35,092 nucleotides of DNA from positions 1 to 35,092 of the forward strand of contig CAYSAM010000010.1 of assembly GCA_964429015.1 (NCBI GenBank), read 5' to 3'. This DNA comes from MFAQ01 sp964429015 (GTDB taxonomy: Bacteria > Patescibacteriota > Microgenomatia > UBA1400 > MFAQ01). The position numbers and the translations under genes are program-made. The notes beneath the pieces are model-generated. The model was not told where the DNA came from. It saw only the letters and a program-made list of their open reading frames with translations, and ran no database searches. Shown piece by piece: positions 6,960 to 15,075 of this stretch. Positions within the stretch are counted from its first letter, which is position 1. Every line of letters starts with the position of its first letter.

Positions 6960-6962
6960 AAT
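6957..6962 (+). promoter_or_regulatory. -10 box of the ABC exporter gene, overlapping the HD gene stop
   Basis: TAGAAT contains the TAG stop of the preceding gene and ends 5 nt before ATG 6968. This again gives the leaderless spacing. Confidence 0.35.
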
Positions 6963-6967
6963 AAATT

Positions 6968-8851
6968 ATGGAGAATCTACTCTACTTTTTTAAGCTTCTC
7001 GGAAAACACAAAAAGCTACTCATTTTTTCTCTTTTTATAAGCGGTCTTATGTCTTTGGTTGGTGCTTTTTTGCCTTATATTTCAAAAGCTCAAATAGATC
7101 AGCTACAAATGAAAAACACCTCACTAGGGTTTTTCCATTCCACGCCAACAATTATTTTTTTAGTATTATTAGCAGTTCCATTTTTAATTGAATTTTTTCG
7201 CGTTGCCGTTCTGAATAATTTGGACAATAGAATTGTTTTAAAAATAACTTTTTCTGCCTTACATCACATACGCGAACTTGTCTGGGAAAAGTTCAAGCAA
7301 ATGGATGGTAGTTTTTTTGAAAATCAGGCCAGTAGAAGAATAATTAGCATGGTCATAAGATCTGACAATATTATTAGAGATAGTTTAGGAATTTTTAGTC
7401 GAGTAACAAATAGCCTTATTTTGGTTTTAGTAGCTATTCCTGTATTGGGACAAGTTGGTTGGCAGTTAGTTGCTATTACCTTTTTTACAGTATTAATATC
7501 TACTCTTATTTCTACCTACGATCAAAAAAGGGAAGCAGTCTTTCAGCTACTAAGGGACAAATCCTTCGATGATTTTAGTCAAATTGATAGCCTCTTAACT
7601 TATCGTTACAAGGACGCCAGAGCTCTTGGGGCTGTGGATTCTTTAGAGAAAAAATTCAAAAAAATTCTAGATAGTCAGTACCAAATTGAAAAGAAAGGAA
7701 AGATTCAAAGTGATCAGTTTAGGTCAGCAGATAGTGTTTTAACTGGTTTATTAACAGTGGCTACTAGTTTAATTGCAGGTTTATGGGTTTTAAGCGGGAG
7801 TTACACCTTAGGCACTTATACATTGGTGGTTGCGTATACTTTTCAACTTTCCAGATCTTTCCGGGATATTGCTGGTCTAATGAGAACAAGCATGGAAATG
7901 GACCTTAGAATTTCCCAATTAAAGTTTTTTTTAAGCTTAAAACCAAGATTAATTTTTTCCGAAAATCTTAAAGAAAATATACCAAATCCGCAGAGTGTAG
8001 CTCTAATAAACGCCCATTTTGCATACGCAGGTTATGGTTCAGAAGAAAAAGCTTATTTAGAAATGATTATGGATAGATCTAAAAAGTTTTTAGCCCGATT
8101 CGGTCACAATGGGATGGGTTGGCAACTAAGAGCCTTAATTGAAGAAATGGGGAAGATAGAAAAACCTACAGAAGTATTAAAAGGTGTCTCAATTGAGTTA
8201 AAAAAGGGAGAAGTTCTCGCACTATTAGGCAGAAACGGTGTAGGTAAAACAACTATTACAAACATCTTAATGCACAACTACGAACTGGGAAGTGGAACAG
8301 TGCAAATAGATGGAATCCCAGTAAATAACTTTGAGCATCAAAATCTTTTACAACAGTTTTCAGTTATTCAGCAGTATCCAATTATCATTACTGGTTTTAG
8401 TATTCGCGATAACTTAGTTATAGGCACTATAGAAAATATTTCAGATGACAAAATATGGGAGCAGCTAAAAATAGTTGGTCTGGCAGATAAAATAAAAGAG
8501 TTACCTAAAGGGTTAGACACTTTAATGGGCGACGAAATAAATCTCTCTGGTGGCCAAAACCAACTTTTAGTTATTGCAAGGGTATTCTTGCAAAAACGCC
8601 CCTTTATTATTTTTGACGAAGGTATGAGCAATCTAGACGCTGAGCACGAAATGAAAATCGTCAAACTCTTAAAATCCCAATCAAAACATTCAGGAATTCT
8701 TTTTATTACTCACAGAATCACAGCTGCTAGGCACGCAGATCGTATTATTGTTCTGGATCAGGGCAAGGTATCTCAAGAGGGTACGCATGCCAGTCTGGTA
8801 AACAAGCGAGGCATCTACAAACATTTCTGGGACTTACAAGTAGTCTCTTAG
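6968..8851 (+). CDS. ABC exporter, fused membrane and ATPase domains
   Basis: This 627-residue half-transporter has an N-terminal membrane domain (about residues 1-320) with helices near 18-38, 55-75, 145-185 and 250-290. The nucleotide-binding domain has Walker A GRNGVGKT (421-428), the signature LSGGQ (526-530), Walker B with Asp550-Glu551 (FIIFDEG), and the switch His in FITHR. It should dimerise and export a lipid, peptide or drug. The linker between the halves, about 60 residues, is longer than usual. It follows the HD gene closely but probably has its own promoter. The substrate cannot be told. Confidence 0.93.
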   Translation: MENLLYFFKLLGKHKKLLIFSLFISGLMSLVGAFLPYISKAQIDQLQMKNTSLGFFHSTPTIIFLVLLAVPFLIEFFRVAVLNNLDNRIVLKITFSALHHIRELVWEKFKQMDGSFFENQASRRIISMVIRSDNIIRDSLGIFSRVTNSLILVLVAIPVLGQVGWQLVAITFFTVLISTLISTYDQKREAVFQLLRDKSFDDFSQIDSLLTYRYKDARALGAVDSLEKKFKKILDSQYQIEKKGKIQSDQFRSADSVLTGLLTVATSLIAGLWVLSGSYTLGTYTLVVAYTFQLSRSFRDIAGLMRTSMEMDLRISQLKFFLSLKPRLIFSENLKENIPNPQSVALINAHFAYAGYGSEEKAYLEMIMDRSKKFLARFGHNGMGWQLRALIEEMGKIEKPTEVLKGVSIELKKGEVLALLGRNGVGKTTITNILMHNYELGSGTVQIDGIPVNNFEHQNLLQQFSVIQQYPIIITGFSIRDNLVIGTIENISDDKIWEQLKIVGLADKIKELPKGLDTLMGDEINLSGGQNQLLVIARVFLQKRPFIIFDEGMSNLDAEHEMKIVKLLKSQSKHSGILFITHRITAARHADRIIVLDQGKVSQEGTHASLVNKRGIYKHFWDLQVVS

Positions 8852-8866
8852 TGAGGCTATTTGGGA

Positions 8867-8872
8867 TATAAT
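8867..8872 (+). promoter_or_regulatory. -10 box of serS, 6 nt before the start codon
   Basis: TATAAT, a perfect -10 hexamer, ends 6 nt before ATG 8879. This is one of the clearest leaderless arrangements in the window. Confidence 0.5.
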
Positions 8873-8878
8873 TGCCCT

Positions 8879-10138
8879 ATGTTAGATATTAACTACATTC
8901 GCGATAACAAAGACTCTCTTAAAGAGGCCATAGCCAACAAACAATTTGATTCATCCATTGTCGACAAACTCTTGTCTGTTGATAATTCTAGACGTCAATT
9001 GATTCAGCAAGTTGAAGAACTACGCCGCCAAGGTAATGAAAACATAGCAAATCTAAAAGGTAAACCTTCAGAAGAACAAATTGCCAAAGGCAAACAAATA
9101 AAGCAGCAACTTTCTGACCTAGATCCCAAACTCCAAGAAATAGAAAAAGAATTTCAGACTTTAATGTATCAAATTCCCAACCCAGCAGCAGCAGACACTC
9201 CAATTGGAAAAGATGAATCTGGTAATGTAGAGGTAAAAACTTGGGGTAATATTCCAAAATTTAATTTTTCTGTTCTCCCTCACGAAGAGCTCGCTGAAAA
9301 CTTGGACCTATTAGATAACAAAAGAGCCGTAAGAATTGCTGGCAGTCGAGCTTTTTTTACCAAAAATGATTTGGTTCTTTTAGAGTATGGTCTTTTGACC
9401 TATGCTCTAAAAATGATGATCGGAGAGGGTTACACTCCCATGACAGTTCCTTGGATGGTTAATGATGAAGCAATGTGGGGTACTGGCTACTTTCCTTGGG
9501 GGCAAGAGGATCACTACAAAACTCAAGATGGTCAAAGTCTAATTGGTACCGCCGAGGTTTCTCTAACTGCTTTTCATAAAGACGAAGTTCTAAACGAAAA
9601 AGATCTACCAGTTAAAATGGTTGGCATTTCACCTTGTTATCGACGAGAGGTTGGTTCCTACGGAAAAGATACCAAAGGAATATTTAGAGTTCATCAATTT
9701 AACAAGGTGGAACAAGTTGTTTACACTGTAGCCGACGAGGATGAAACTAGAAAAATGCACGACGCCATGTTGAGTCACACCGAAAAACTACTCCAAGCAC
9801 TTAATCTTCCTTACCATGTTTTGTTAATGTGTACAGGCGACATTGGTGCTGGTCAAAGACGAAAATACGATGTTGAGGTTTGGTTCCCAAGCCAAAATGC
9901 CTACAGAGAAACCCACTCCGATTCTTACTTCAATGACTTTCAAAGCCGAAGGTTAAACATTCGTTACAAAGCCAAAGACGGAACCACAAAATTTGTCTAC
10001 ACACTGAATAACACTGTGGTTGCCACACCAAGAATTCTCGGTGCTATTTTAGAAAACTACCAACAAGAAGATGGTAGTGTCAAGGTTCCCGATGTTCTCA
10101 TTCCTTTTGTTGGCAAGGAAGTAATAAGTCGTGCTTAA
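8879..10138 (+). CDS. serS: Seryl-tRNA synthetase
   Basis: This 419-residue class II synthetase charges tRNA-Ser. The N-terminal coiled-coil arm (about residues 25-100) grips the long variable arm of the tRNA. The catalytic core shows motif 2 (SPCYRREVGSYGKDTKG), the serine/ATP-binding region YRETHSDSYFNDFQSRRLNI, and motif 3 (ATPRILGAILE). MLDINYIRDNKD is the standard family start, so ATG 8879 is used rather than the in-frame TTG at 8861, which would overlap the -10 box. The stop overlaps the next gene by 8 nt. Confidence 0.97.
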   Translation: MLDINYIRDNKDSLKEAIANKQFDSSIVDKLLSVDNSRRQLIQQVEELRRQGNENIANLKGKPSEEQIAKGKQIKQQLSDLDPKLQEIEKEFQTLMYQIPNPAAADTPIGKDESGNVEVKTWGNIPKFNFSVLPHEELAENLDLLDNKRAVRIAGSRAFFTKNDLVLLEYGLLTYALKMMIGEGYTPMTVPWMVNDEAMWGTGYFPWGQEDHYKTQDGQSLIGTAEVSLTAFHKDEVLNEKDLPVKMVGISPCYRREVGSYGKDTKGIFRVHQFNKVEQVVYTVADEDETRKMHDAMLSHTEKLLQALNLPYHVLLMCTGDIGAGQRRKYDVEVWFPSQNAYRETHSDSYFNDFQSRRLNIRYKAKDGTTKFVYTLNNTVVATPRILGAILENYQQEDGSVKVPDVLIPFVGKEVISRA

Positions 10139-11177
10139 AAAAGCAATAATACCTTTTTTTATTATTACCATTATTTTTGCTGGTGTTTATTTTGCTTGGA
10201 GTTCCAGTCAAAAAATCCAAACTCTACTTTCACCTATTTTCCAAAGAGATTTTACCGACAAAATAAGTGAGAGAATAAGCACTGACTTTGTTTTGGATTT
10301 TAGTAATAGTAAAGAGTTAACCAGTTTATCTGCCGTGCCGCGCTATATGGTTTACAACGCCCTTAATAATAAGGTGTACTATGCAAAAGGTGCCGACCAA
10401 AAACTTTCTCCCGCTTCTTTTACCAAGCTTTTATCAGCACAGGTGGCATTAGACTTAATTGGTGCAAACGAACAAATAATTGTTTCACCAGAATCTATCA
10501 ACAAAATTCCTACCATCCTTGGTCTAAAGTCCGGTGAAAAGTTTATCGTGAAAGATTTAATAAGAGCATCAATAGCCACAAGTGCCAATGATGCAGCCCA
10601 GGTACTTGCAGATGAATCAGCTAGATACCAAAAAATGACAAACCAAGAGTTTTTATACTATATGAACAAAAAAGCTACTCTACTTGGTATGAACCACTCC
10701 CACTTTTCCAATCCAGATGGTTTGGATGAACAAAATCAATACTCAACATTGGCAGATATTGCAAAATTGGTAAATAATATTCAAAAAAAGTACCCAGAAA
10801 TTATGGAAGCAGCAAAAGCGGACAATGTTGACATTGCCACTAGTTCTGCGCATGGATATTATTACTTACCAAACTGGAACGGACTGCTTGGGGTATACCC
10901 TGGAGTTGACGGTTTAAAAATTGCCTATACTGAAGAGGCTGGTTATAGCACTATAGTCACATACACAAAAGACAATCAAAAATTTGTTGCAATAGTTTCT
11001 GGAACTGGTTCATATTTAGAGCGCGACAGAGCCGCCGCCGACCTACTAGACGCTGCCTTAATGGCCGTAGGAGAGCTGCCTCACAAAATAACCACTTACA
11101 ACTTAAACCTCCGCTATAAAACCTGGGGAGACTTAGCAAGAAAGATAAGAGCCGAACTAAAACTATTAGAAAAATGA
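10131..11177 (+). CDS. D-alanyl-D-alanine carboxypeptidase (peptidase S11, PBP5-like)
   Basis: This 348-residue protein starts with a membrane anchor (residues 5-24) and carries a penicillin-binding catalytic domain outside the cell. The active-site motifs are SxxK as Ser96-Phe-Thr-Lys99 and SxN as Ser151-Ala-Asn153. The third motif, normally KTG in DGLKTGYT, reads KIA (Lys263-Ile-Ala265) within DGLKIAYTEEAGYS. The enzyme would trim the terminal D-Ala of peptidoglycan stem peptides. The C-terminal PBP5 beta domain seems short or absent. GTG start; it overlaps serS by 8 nt and the next gene by 4 nt (ATGA), so it belongs to the serS operon. Confidence 0.9.
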   Translation: MLKKAIIPFFIITIIFAGVYFAWSSSQKIQTLLSPIFQRDFTDKISERISTDFVLDFSNSKELTSLSAVPRYMVYNALNNKVYYAKGADQKLSPASFTKLLSAQVALDLIGANEQIIVSPESINKIPTILGLKSGEKFIVKDLIRASIATSANDAAQVLADESARYQKMTNQEFLYYMNKKATLLGMNHSHFSNPDGLDEQNQYSTLADIAKLVNNIQKKYPEIMEAAKADNVDIATSSAHGYYYLPNWNGLLGVYPGVDGLKIAYTEEAGYSTIVTYTKDNQKFVAIVSGTGSYLERDRAAADLLDAALMAVGELPHKITTYNLNLRYKTWGDLARKIRAELKLLEK

Positions 11178-11800
11178 ATATAAAAAGACTATTTTTTTCG
11201 GAAATAATTCACCTACCAGATACTAAGTACAACAAAAACATTAGTCTAGTTCATCAATTTGGTGAACCAACTCTAATTGTTGATGGTTTGGTAGAGTCTG
11301 GTTTCCTGCTTACACATATTTGGAAGACAGGAATCAAAAACCTTTTACCAAAATCTTTTCTGCCAAAAACTATTCTCATTCTGGGCTTAGGTGGTGGGTC
11401 AAATACAAAGCTAGTAAGTAAGTACTTCCCCAAAGCGCAAATTACGGCCGTAGAGATTGATTCCAAAATGGTAGATATTGCCAAAAAGTACTACAAAATC
11501 AACCGCGTCAAAAACCTTAAAATTGTTGTTTCCGATGCGATCGACTTTATCGACAATCTAAAAACTACTACTTATGACCTAATCCTCGTTGATTGTTTTG
11601 AGGGTAAATACATCCCCAAAAAACTTCAAGACCCGTTATTTATTAAAAAAGTTTACAATCATAGCCAGTACACCCTTATAAACCGCATTTGGTACAACGA
11701 GCACCACCAAGAAACCGTTTTCTTTTTGAAAAGTTTAACTCCTTTTTTCTTGTGTTCTACTGTGCATACCAAAACAAACATTCTTATTTCTCTTTATTAG
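11174..11800 (+). CDS. Spermidine-synthase-like SAM-dependent enzyme
   Basis: This 208-residue protein has the Rossmann fold of the polyamine aminopropyltransferase family: GLGGGSN (residues 71-77) binds the nucleoside, TAVEID gives the acidic residue at the end of strand 2, and SDAIDFI and LILVDCF follow. In true spermidine synthases the last motif reads LVDxTDP and supplies the catalytic Asp. Here it is LVDCFEG, and the protein is about 80 residues shorter than usual, so it may not make spermidine. It is translationally coupled to the carboxypeptidase by ATGA. The fold is clear, the reaction is not. Confidence 0.75.
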   Translation: MNIKRLFFSEIIHLPDTKYNKNISLVHQFGEPTLIVDGLVESGFLLTHIWKTGIKNLLPKSFLPKTILILGLGGGSNTKLVSKYFPKAQITAVEIDSKMVDIAKKYYKINRVKNLKIVVSDAIDFIDNLKTTTYDLILVDCFEGKYIPKKLQDPLFIKKVYNHSQYTLINRIWYNEHHQETVFFLKSLTPFFLCSTVHTKTNILISLY

Positions 11801-11801
11801 A

Positions 11802-11807
11802 TATAAT
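11802..11807 (+). promoter_or_regulatory. -10 box of secA, 9 nt before the start codon
   Basis: TATAAT ends 9 nt before ATG 11817 and no Shine-Dalgarno is visible. Confidence 0.45.
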
Positions 11808-11816
11808 CAATAACGT

Positions 11817-14456
11817 ATGTTTTCATTTTTAGATCCATTTTTAAATCCCAACAAAGTAGAGATAGAAAAGTTTAGGAAGATAATTGATGGTGTTACAGCT
11901 CTAGAGCCTCAAGTGTCCACTATGAAGGACGATGAGTTTCCGGCCGAAATTGCCCAAATCAAAAAACAGCTTCAAGGTGAAAAAACTTTAGACGATGTTT
12001 TACCTCTCGTCTTTGCCCTAACTCGCGAAGCCGCCAAAAGAACTTTGGGTCTTCGACCTTACGATGTACAACTTATTGCTAGTTTAGCTTTTCATCGAGG
12101 CATGATCGGTGAACAAAAAACAGGTGAGGGTAAAACTTTATCTGCTGTTTCGGCCATGGTTTTAAATGCGCTACAAGGTAAGGGTGCACATCTGGTAACT
12201 GTAAATGATTACTTAGCCAAACGTGATGCAGGCTGGATGGGACCTGTTTATAACTTTCTCGGTCTTAGTGTTGGGTGTATTTTTTCTGGTGATGGAAATC
12301 TTCCTGCCGCTGTTTACAAGTCAGACTTTGTTGATTCTTCGCACAACGATCCACGCTTACAACATCTTATGCCAGTAAGTAGACAAGAAGCTTACGCTTG
12401 CGATATTACATATGGAACCAATAATGAATTTGGTTTTGATTATCTAAGGGATAATATGGCCAAGTCACCAGAAAATGTTGTCCAAAGAGGACATTTCTTT
12501 GCTGTGGTCGATGAAGTTGACTCAATTCTTATCGATGAGGCCAGAACTCCGCTCATTATTTCAGCACCCGATATGGAGGCAACAGATCAATATCTAAAGT
12601 TCGCCACCATCATCAAAACTTTATCTGCAGATACAGATTTTGAAGTAGATGAAAAACAAAGAACTGCTAATCTTTCAGATCATGGTCTACGCAAAATTGA
12701 AAAAATTTTAAACGTCGAAAATCTTTATCAACAAGATTACCAAACCCTCCACCATCTAGAGCAAGCTCTCAAGGCTCAAACTTTGTTCGAAAAAGATAAG
12801 GACTACGTTATCAAAGACGATCAGATAATTATTGTCGACGATCACACTGGTCGCCTAATGCACGGTCGTCGTTATTCCGATGGGCTTCATCAAGCCATAG
12901 AAGCCAAAGAAGGTGTAAAAATTCAACAAGAGAGCCGCACTATGGCCACTATTTCTCTTCAAAATTATTTCCGTCTTTACGAGAAGTTGTCAGGTATGAC
13001 AGGTACCGCCCTTACCGAAAGTGAAGAGTTCAAAAAAATCTACAACCTAACAGTTCTATCAGTTCCAACTAATAAGGCCGTTCAGAGAAAAGATTTTTCT
13101 GATATGGTCTTTAAAACTCAAAGAGCCAAATACACCGCTATAGTCAACGAGGTTCAAGAAGTTCACGAAAAGGGTCAACCAATACTTATCGGTACTAAGT
13201 CCATAGAACAAAACGATATTGTTAGTCAGTACCTCAAAAAGAAAAAAATTCCACATCAAGTTCTTAATGCCAAAAATCACGAAAACGAAGCTCGTATTAT
13301 TTCCGAAGCAGGGCGCCTTGGTGCTGTAACTGTTGCTACCAATATTGCTGGTCGAGGTGTCGATATCGTATTGGGAGGTGATCCTAGTGGTCGAGATTTA
13401 TCTGATTGGCAAACCGAAGCCAACAGAGTAAAAGAGATTGGTGGTTTACATATTATTGGTGCTGTACGTCACGAATCGCGCCGCATTGACAACCAGTTGC
13501 GTGGAAGAGGAGGAAGACAAGGTGACCCAGGTTCTTCCCGCTTCTATATTTCTTTAGAAGATGACATTATGCGTATTTTTGGTGGCGAACAAGTCAGTCG
13601 CCTTATGGACTTTCTCAAAGTTCCAGACGATCAACCACTCGAAGCTGGTATGGTCACCAAAGCTATCGAAACGGCTCAGCAAAAAGTAGAATCTTTTTAT
13701 TTTGATCAGCGCAAGCACTTGGTAGAGTATGACGACGTTATGAACAAGCAGCGCCAAATATTTTATTCACGTCGTCAAAATATTTTAATTGGTCAAACTG
13801 ACCTTGCCTCAAACTATATCGATAAGGCTTTGTATAAGGAGGTAGATTATCTTTCCAAAATATACTCTGCCTCTGGAGTTAATGAAGTTGAGTCGGATCA
13901 AATCACCAAAGACCTTCAAAATATAATAGCTATCGATCCCTATTCTATAAAATCTCTCAAAGAAAATTTAATAAATAAAACTCCAGAAGAGATTACTGCA
14001 ACACTCAAAAATATTCTTTCAAAAGCAAGAGGGTCACAAAGAGAGCAATTTGGAGAATACATCAATCAAGTCGAAAAATATGTTGTCTTAGAAACCTACG
14101 ACGAACTTTGGATGAGTCACTTAGATGCCATCGACAATCTCCGAGATGGTATTGGGTTGCGTGGTTACGCTCAAAAGGATCCTTTGGTAGAGTACAAACA
14201 TGAGTCATTCTCTCTTTTTGAAAGTCTTTTAGATCGGATCGATTCTACTATTGCCAAGCGTATTTTCCGCGTACAAGTAAATCCCGCTCCCACCTCTCAA
14301 CCGGTTCAAGCCACCACGTCCTCTTCCTCGTCATTGCGAGGAGGTACTCCGACGCGGCAATCTATACAAAATAATAATAAACTCGGCCGCAACGACCCCT
14401 GTTGGTGTGGTTCAGGAAAAAAATGGAAATCTTGCCATTATCCTAAGCTTCAATAA
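11817..14456 (+). CDS. secA: Preprotein translocase ATPase SecA
   Basis: This 879-residue motor drives unfolded proteins through SecYEG. It has Walker A in GEQKTGEGKT (98-107), Walker B/DEAD as DEVD (232-235, then SILIDEARTPL), the helicase motif GRGVDIVLGG, and the RGRGGRQGDPGSSRF motif. The C-terminal zinc-binding tail has Cys862, Cys864, Cys873 and His874 (NDPCWCGSGKKWKSCH). Between the core and the tail is a low-complexity linker, part of which (SLRGGTPTRQS) is encoded by a palindromic repeat at 14330-14363 inserted in frame. Identification is certain. Confidence 0.98.
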   Translation: MFSFLDPFLNPNKVEIEKFRKIIDGVTALEPQVSTMKDDEFPAEIAQIKKQLQGEKTLDDVLPLVFALTREAAKRTLGLRPYDVQLIASLAFHRGMIGEQKTGEGKTLSAVSAMVLNALQGKGAHLVTVNDYLAKRDAGWMGPVYNFLGLSVGCIFSGDGNLPAAVYKSDFVDSSHNDPRLQHLMPVSRQEAYACDITYGTNNEFGFDYLRDNMAKSPENVVQRGHFFAVVDEVDSILIDEARTPLIISAPDMEATDQYLKFATIIKTLSADTDFEVDEKQRTANLSDHGLRKIEKILNVENLYQQDYQTLHHLEQALKAQTLFEKDKDYVIKDDQIIIVDDHTGRLMHGRRYSDGLHQAIEAKEGVKIQQESRTMATISLQNYFRLYEKLSGMTGTALTESEEFKKIYNLTVLSVPTNKAVQRKDFSDMVFKTQRAKYTAIVNEVQEVHEKGQPILIGTKSIEQNDIVSQYLKKKKIPHQVLNAKNHENEARIISEAGRLGAVTVATNIAGRGVDIVLGGDPSGRDLSDWQTEANRVKEIGGLHIIGAVRHESRRIDNQLRGRGGRQGDPGSSRFYISLEDDIMRIFGGEQVSRLMDFLKVPDDQPLEAGMVTKAIETAQQKVESFYFDQRKHLVEYDDVMNKQRQIFYSRRQNILIGQTDLASNYIDKALYKEVDYLSKIYSASGVNEVESDQITKDLQNIIAIDPYSIKSLKENLINKTPEEITATLKNILSKARGSQREQFGEYINQVEKYVVLETYDELWMSHLDAIDNLRDGIGLRGYAQKDPLVEYKHESFSLFESLLDRIDSTIAKRIFRVQVNPAPTSQPVQATTSSSSSLRGGTPTRQSIQNNNKLGRNDPCWCGSGKKWKSCHYPKLQ
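14330..14363 (+). repeat. Palindromic repeat (TCATTGCGAG type) inside the secA reading frame
   Basis: The segment begins GTCATTGCGAGGAGG and ends CGACGCGGCAATCT, an imperfect palindrome. It matches the outer part of the intergenic copy at 25601-25672 and the short copy in ftsE. It is read in frame in the SecA linker just before the zinc tail, where an insertion should be tolerated. Confidence 0.7.
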
Positions 14457-14470
14457 AATAAGAGAAAAAA

Positions 14471-14767
14471 CTAAATTATTTCTTGTAGCTGTTTTTCTTT
14501 TACGGAACGAATTGATCCGTCTTGAACATTTATGATAATTACCTGGTCACCAACATGATCAATTGGATTTCTTGGTTGTGGTAGTTCAAAGCGTGGAATG
14601 AAACCAATTACCCAACCTACGCCACCGTCAACATATCTAACCAATCGAACTCTCGGGTCGTCATCTTCAAAAAAAACATAATGAGGGTTAGTATCTACTA
14701 TTTCTTTCTTAAAACGCTCTGATTTCCAATATTGTAATCCATTTGATTCTTTTATTTCACTTGCCAT
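14471..14767 (-). CDS. Hypothetical protein (98 aa)
   Basis: This minus-strand gene encodes a soluble 98-residue protein with no signal or membrane segment. It has an acidic stretch (FFEDDDPRVRL) and a glycine-rich turn (YVDGGVGWVIGF); I recognise no family. Two in-frame ATGs exist, at 14773 and 14767. The -10-like TATGAT at 14774-14779 abuts the first and lies 6 nt before the second, the spacing seen at other genes here, so the second is preferred. It is convergent with secA and divergent from the gene at 14818. Confidence 0.65.
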   Translation of the reverse strand: MASEIKESNGLQYWKSERFKKEIVDTNPHYVFFEDDDPRVRLVRYVDGGVGWVIGFIPRFELPQPRNPIDHVGDQVIIINVQDGSIRSVKEKQLQEII

Positions 14768-14773
14768 AGCCAT

Positions 14774-14779
14774 ATCATA
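14774..14779 (-). promoter_or_regulatory. -10 box of the 98-aa minus-strand gene
   Basis: TATGAT on the minus strand lies 6 nt before the second in-frame ATG (14767) and directly touches the first (14773). Since transcription starts about 6 nt after a -10 box, only the second ATG would be in the mRNA. Confidence 0.35.
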
Positions 14780-14804
14780 TCAGTCAAAACATAGTAATAA
14801 TAGC

Positions 14805-14810
14805 TATAAT
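14805..14810 (+). promoter_or_regulatory. -10 box of the 14818 gene
   Basis: TATAAT ends 7 nt before ATG 14818, with no Shine-Dalgarno sequence. Confidence 0.45.
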
Positions 14811-14817
14811 TAAGTAG

Positions 14818-15057
14818 ATGAAGTTTACATTTTGGCTCACAATCTTAGCTATTTTTATCCTTTGGTATATTTTTGGTCAAATCTGGTTAAAAGATGACAA
14901 TGCTCAGTTCAATTTTTCTGATCGCGATAAAACCATGGTCTTTCCCACCCCCAAAAATAAGACCATAGATCCATTTTCACCATCAGTTACTGTTACGGTC
15001 GAGCCAACCGTTCAAAAAGTCTTCAACAGCTCAGATTCATCATCTATAAAGTACTAG
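14818..15057 (+). CDS. Small membrane-anchored protein (79 aa), unknown
   Basis: The N-terminus is a transmembrane anchor (about residues 4-22), followed by a polar, Pro/Thr/Val-rich tail (FPTPKNK, SVTVTVEPTV) that should lie outside the cell. I recognise no family. It sits 18 nt before the membrane-tethered protease gene, so the two may be functionally linked, although the protease has its own -10-like box. Confidence 0.65.
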   Translation: MKFTFWLTILAIFILWYIFGQIWLKDDNAQFNFSDRDKTMVFPTPKNKTIDPFSPSVTVTVEPTVQKVFNSSDSSSIKY

Positions 15058-15063
15058 CTCATG

Positions 15064-15069
15064 TAGAAT
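15064..15069 (+). promoter_or_regulatory. -10 box of the serine protease gene
   Basis: TAGAAT ends 6 nt before ATG 15076. Confidence 0.4.
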
Positions 15070-15075
15070 AAAATT

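Noticed and set aside
8861..8878. TTG start for serS at 8861
   Set aside because: It would overlap the TATAAT box and adds six residues absent from the family N-terminus; ATG 8879 begins with the usual MLDINYIRDN.
14471..14773. Start of the minus-strand gene at 14773
   Set aside because: The likely -10 box touches this ATG, so it would not be in the mRNA; ATG 14767 has the 6-nt spacing common here. The choice is not certain.
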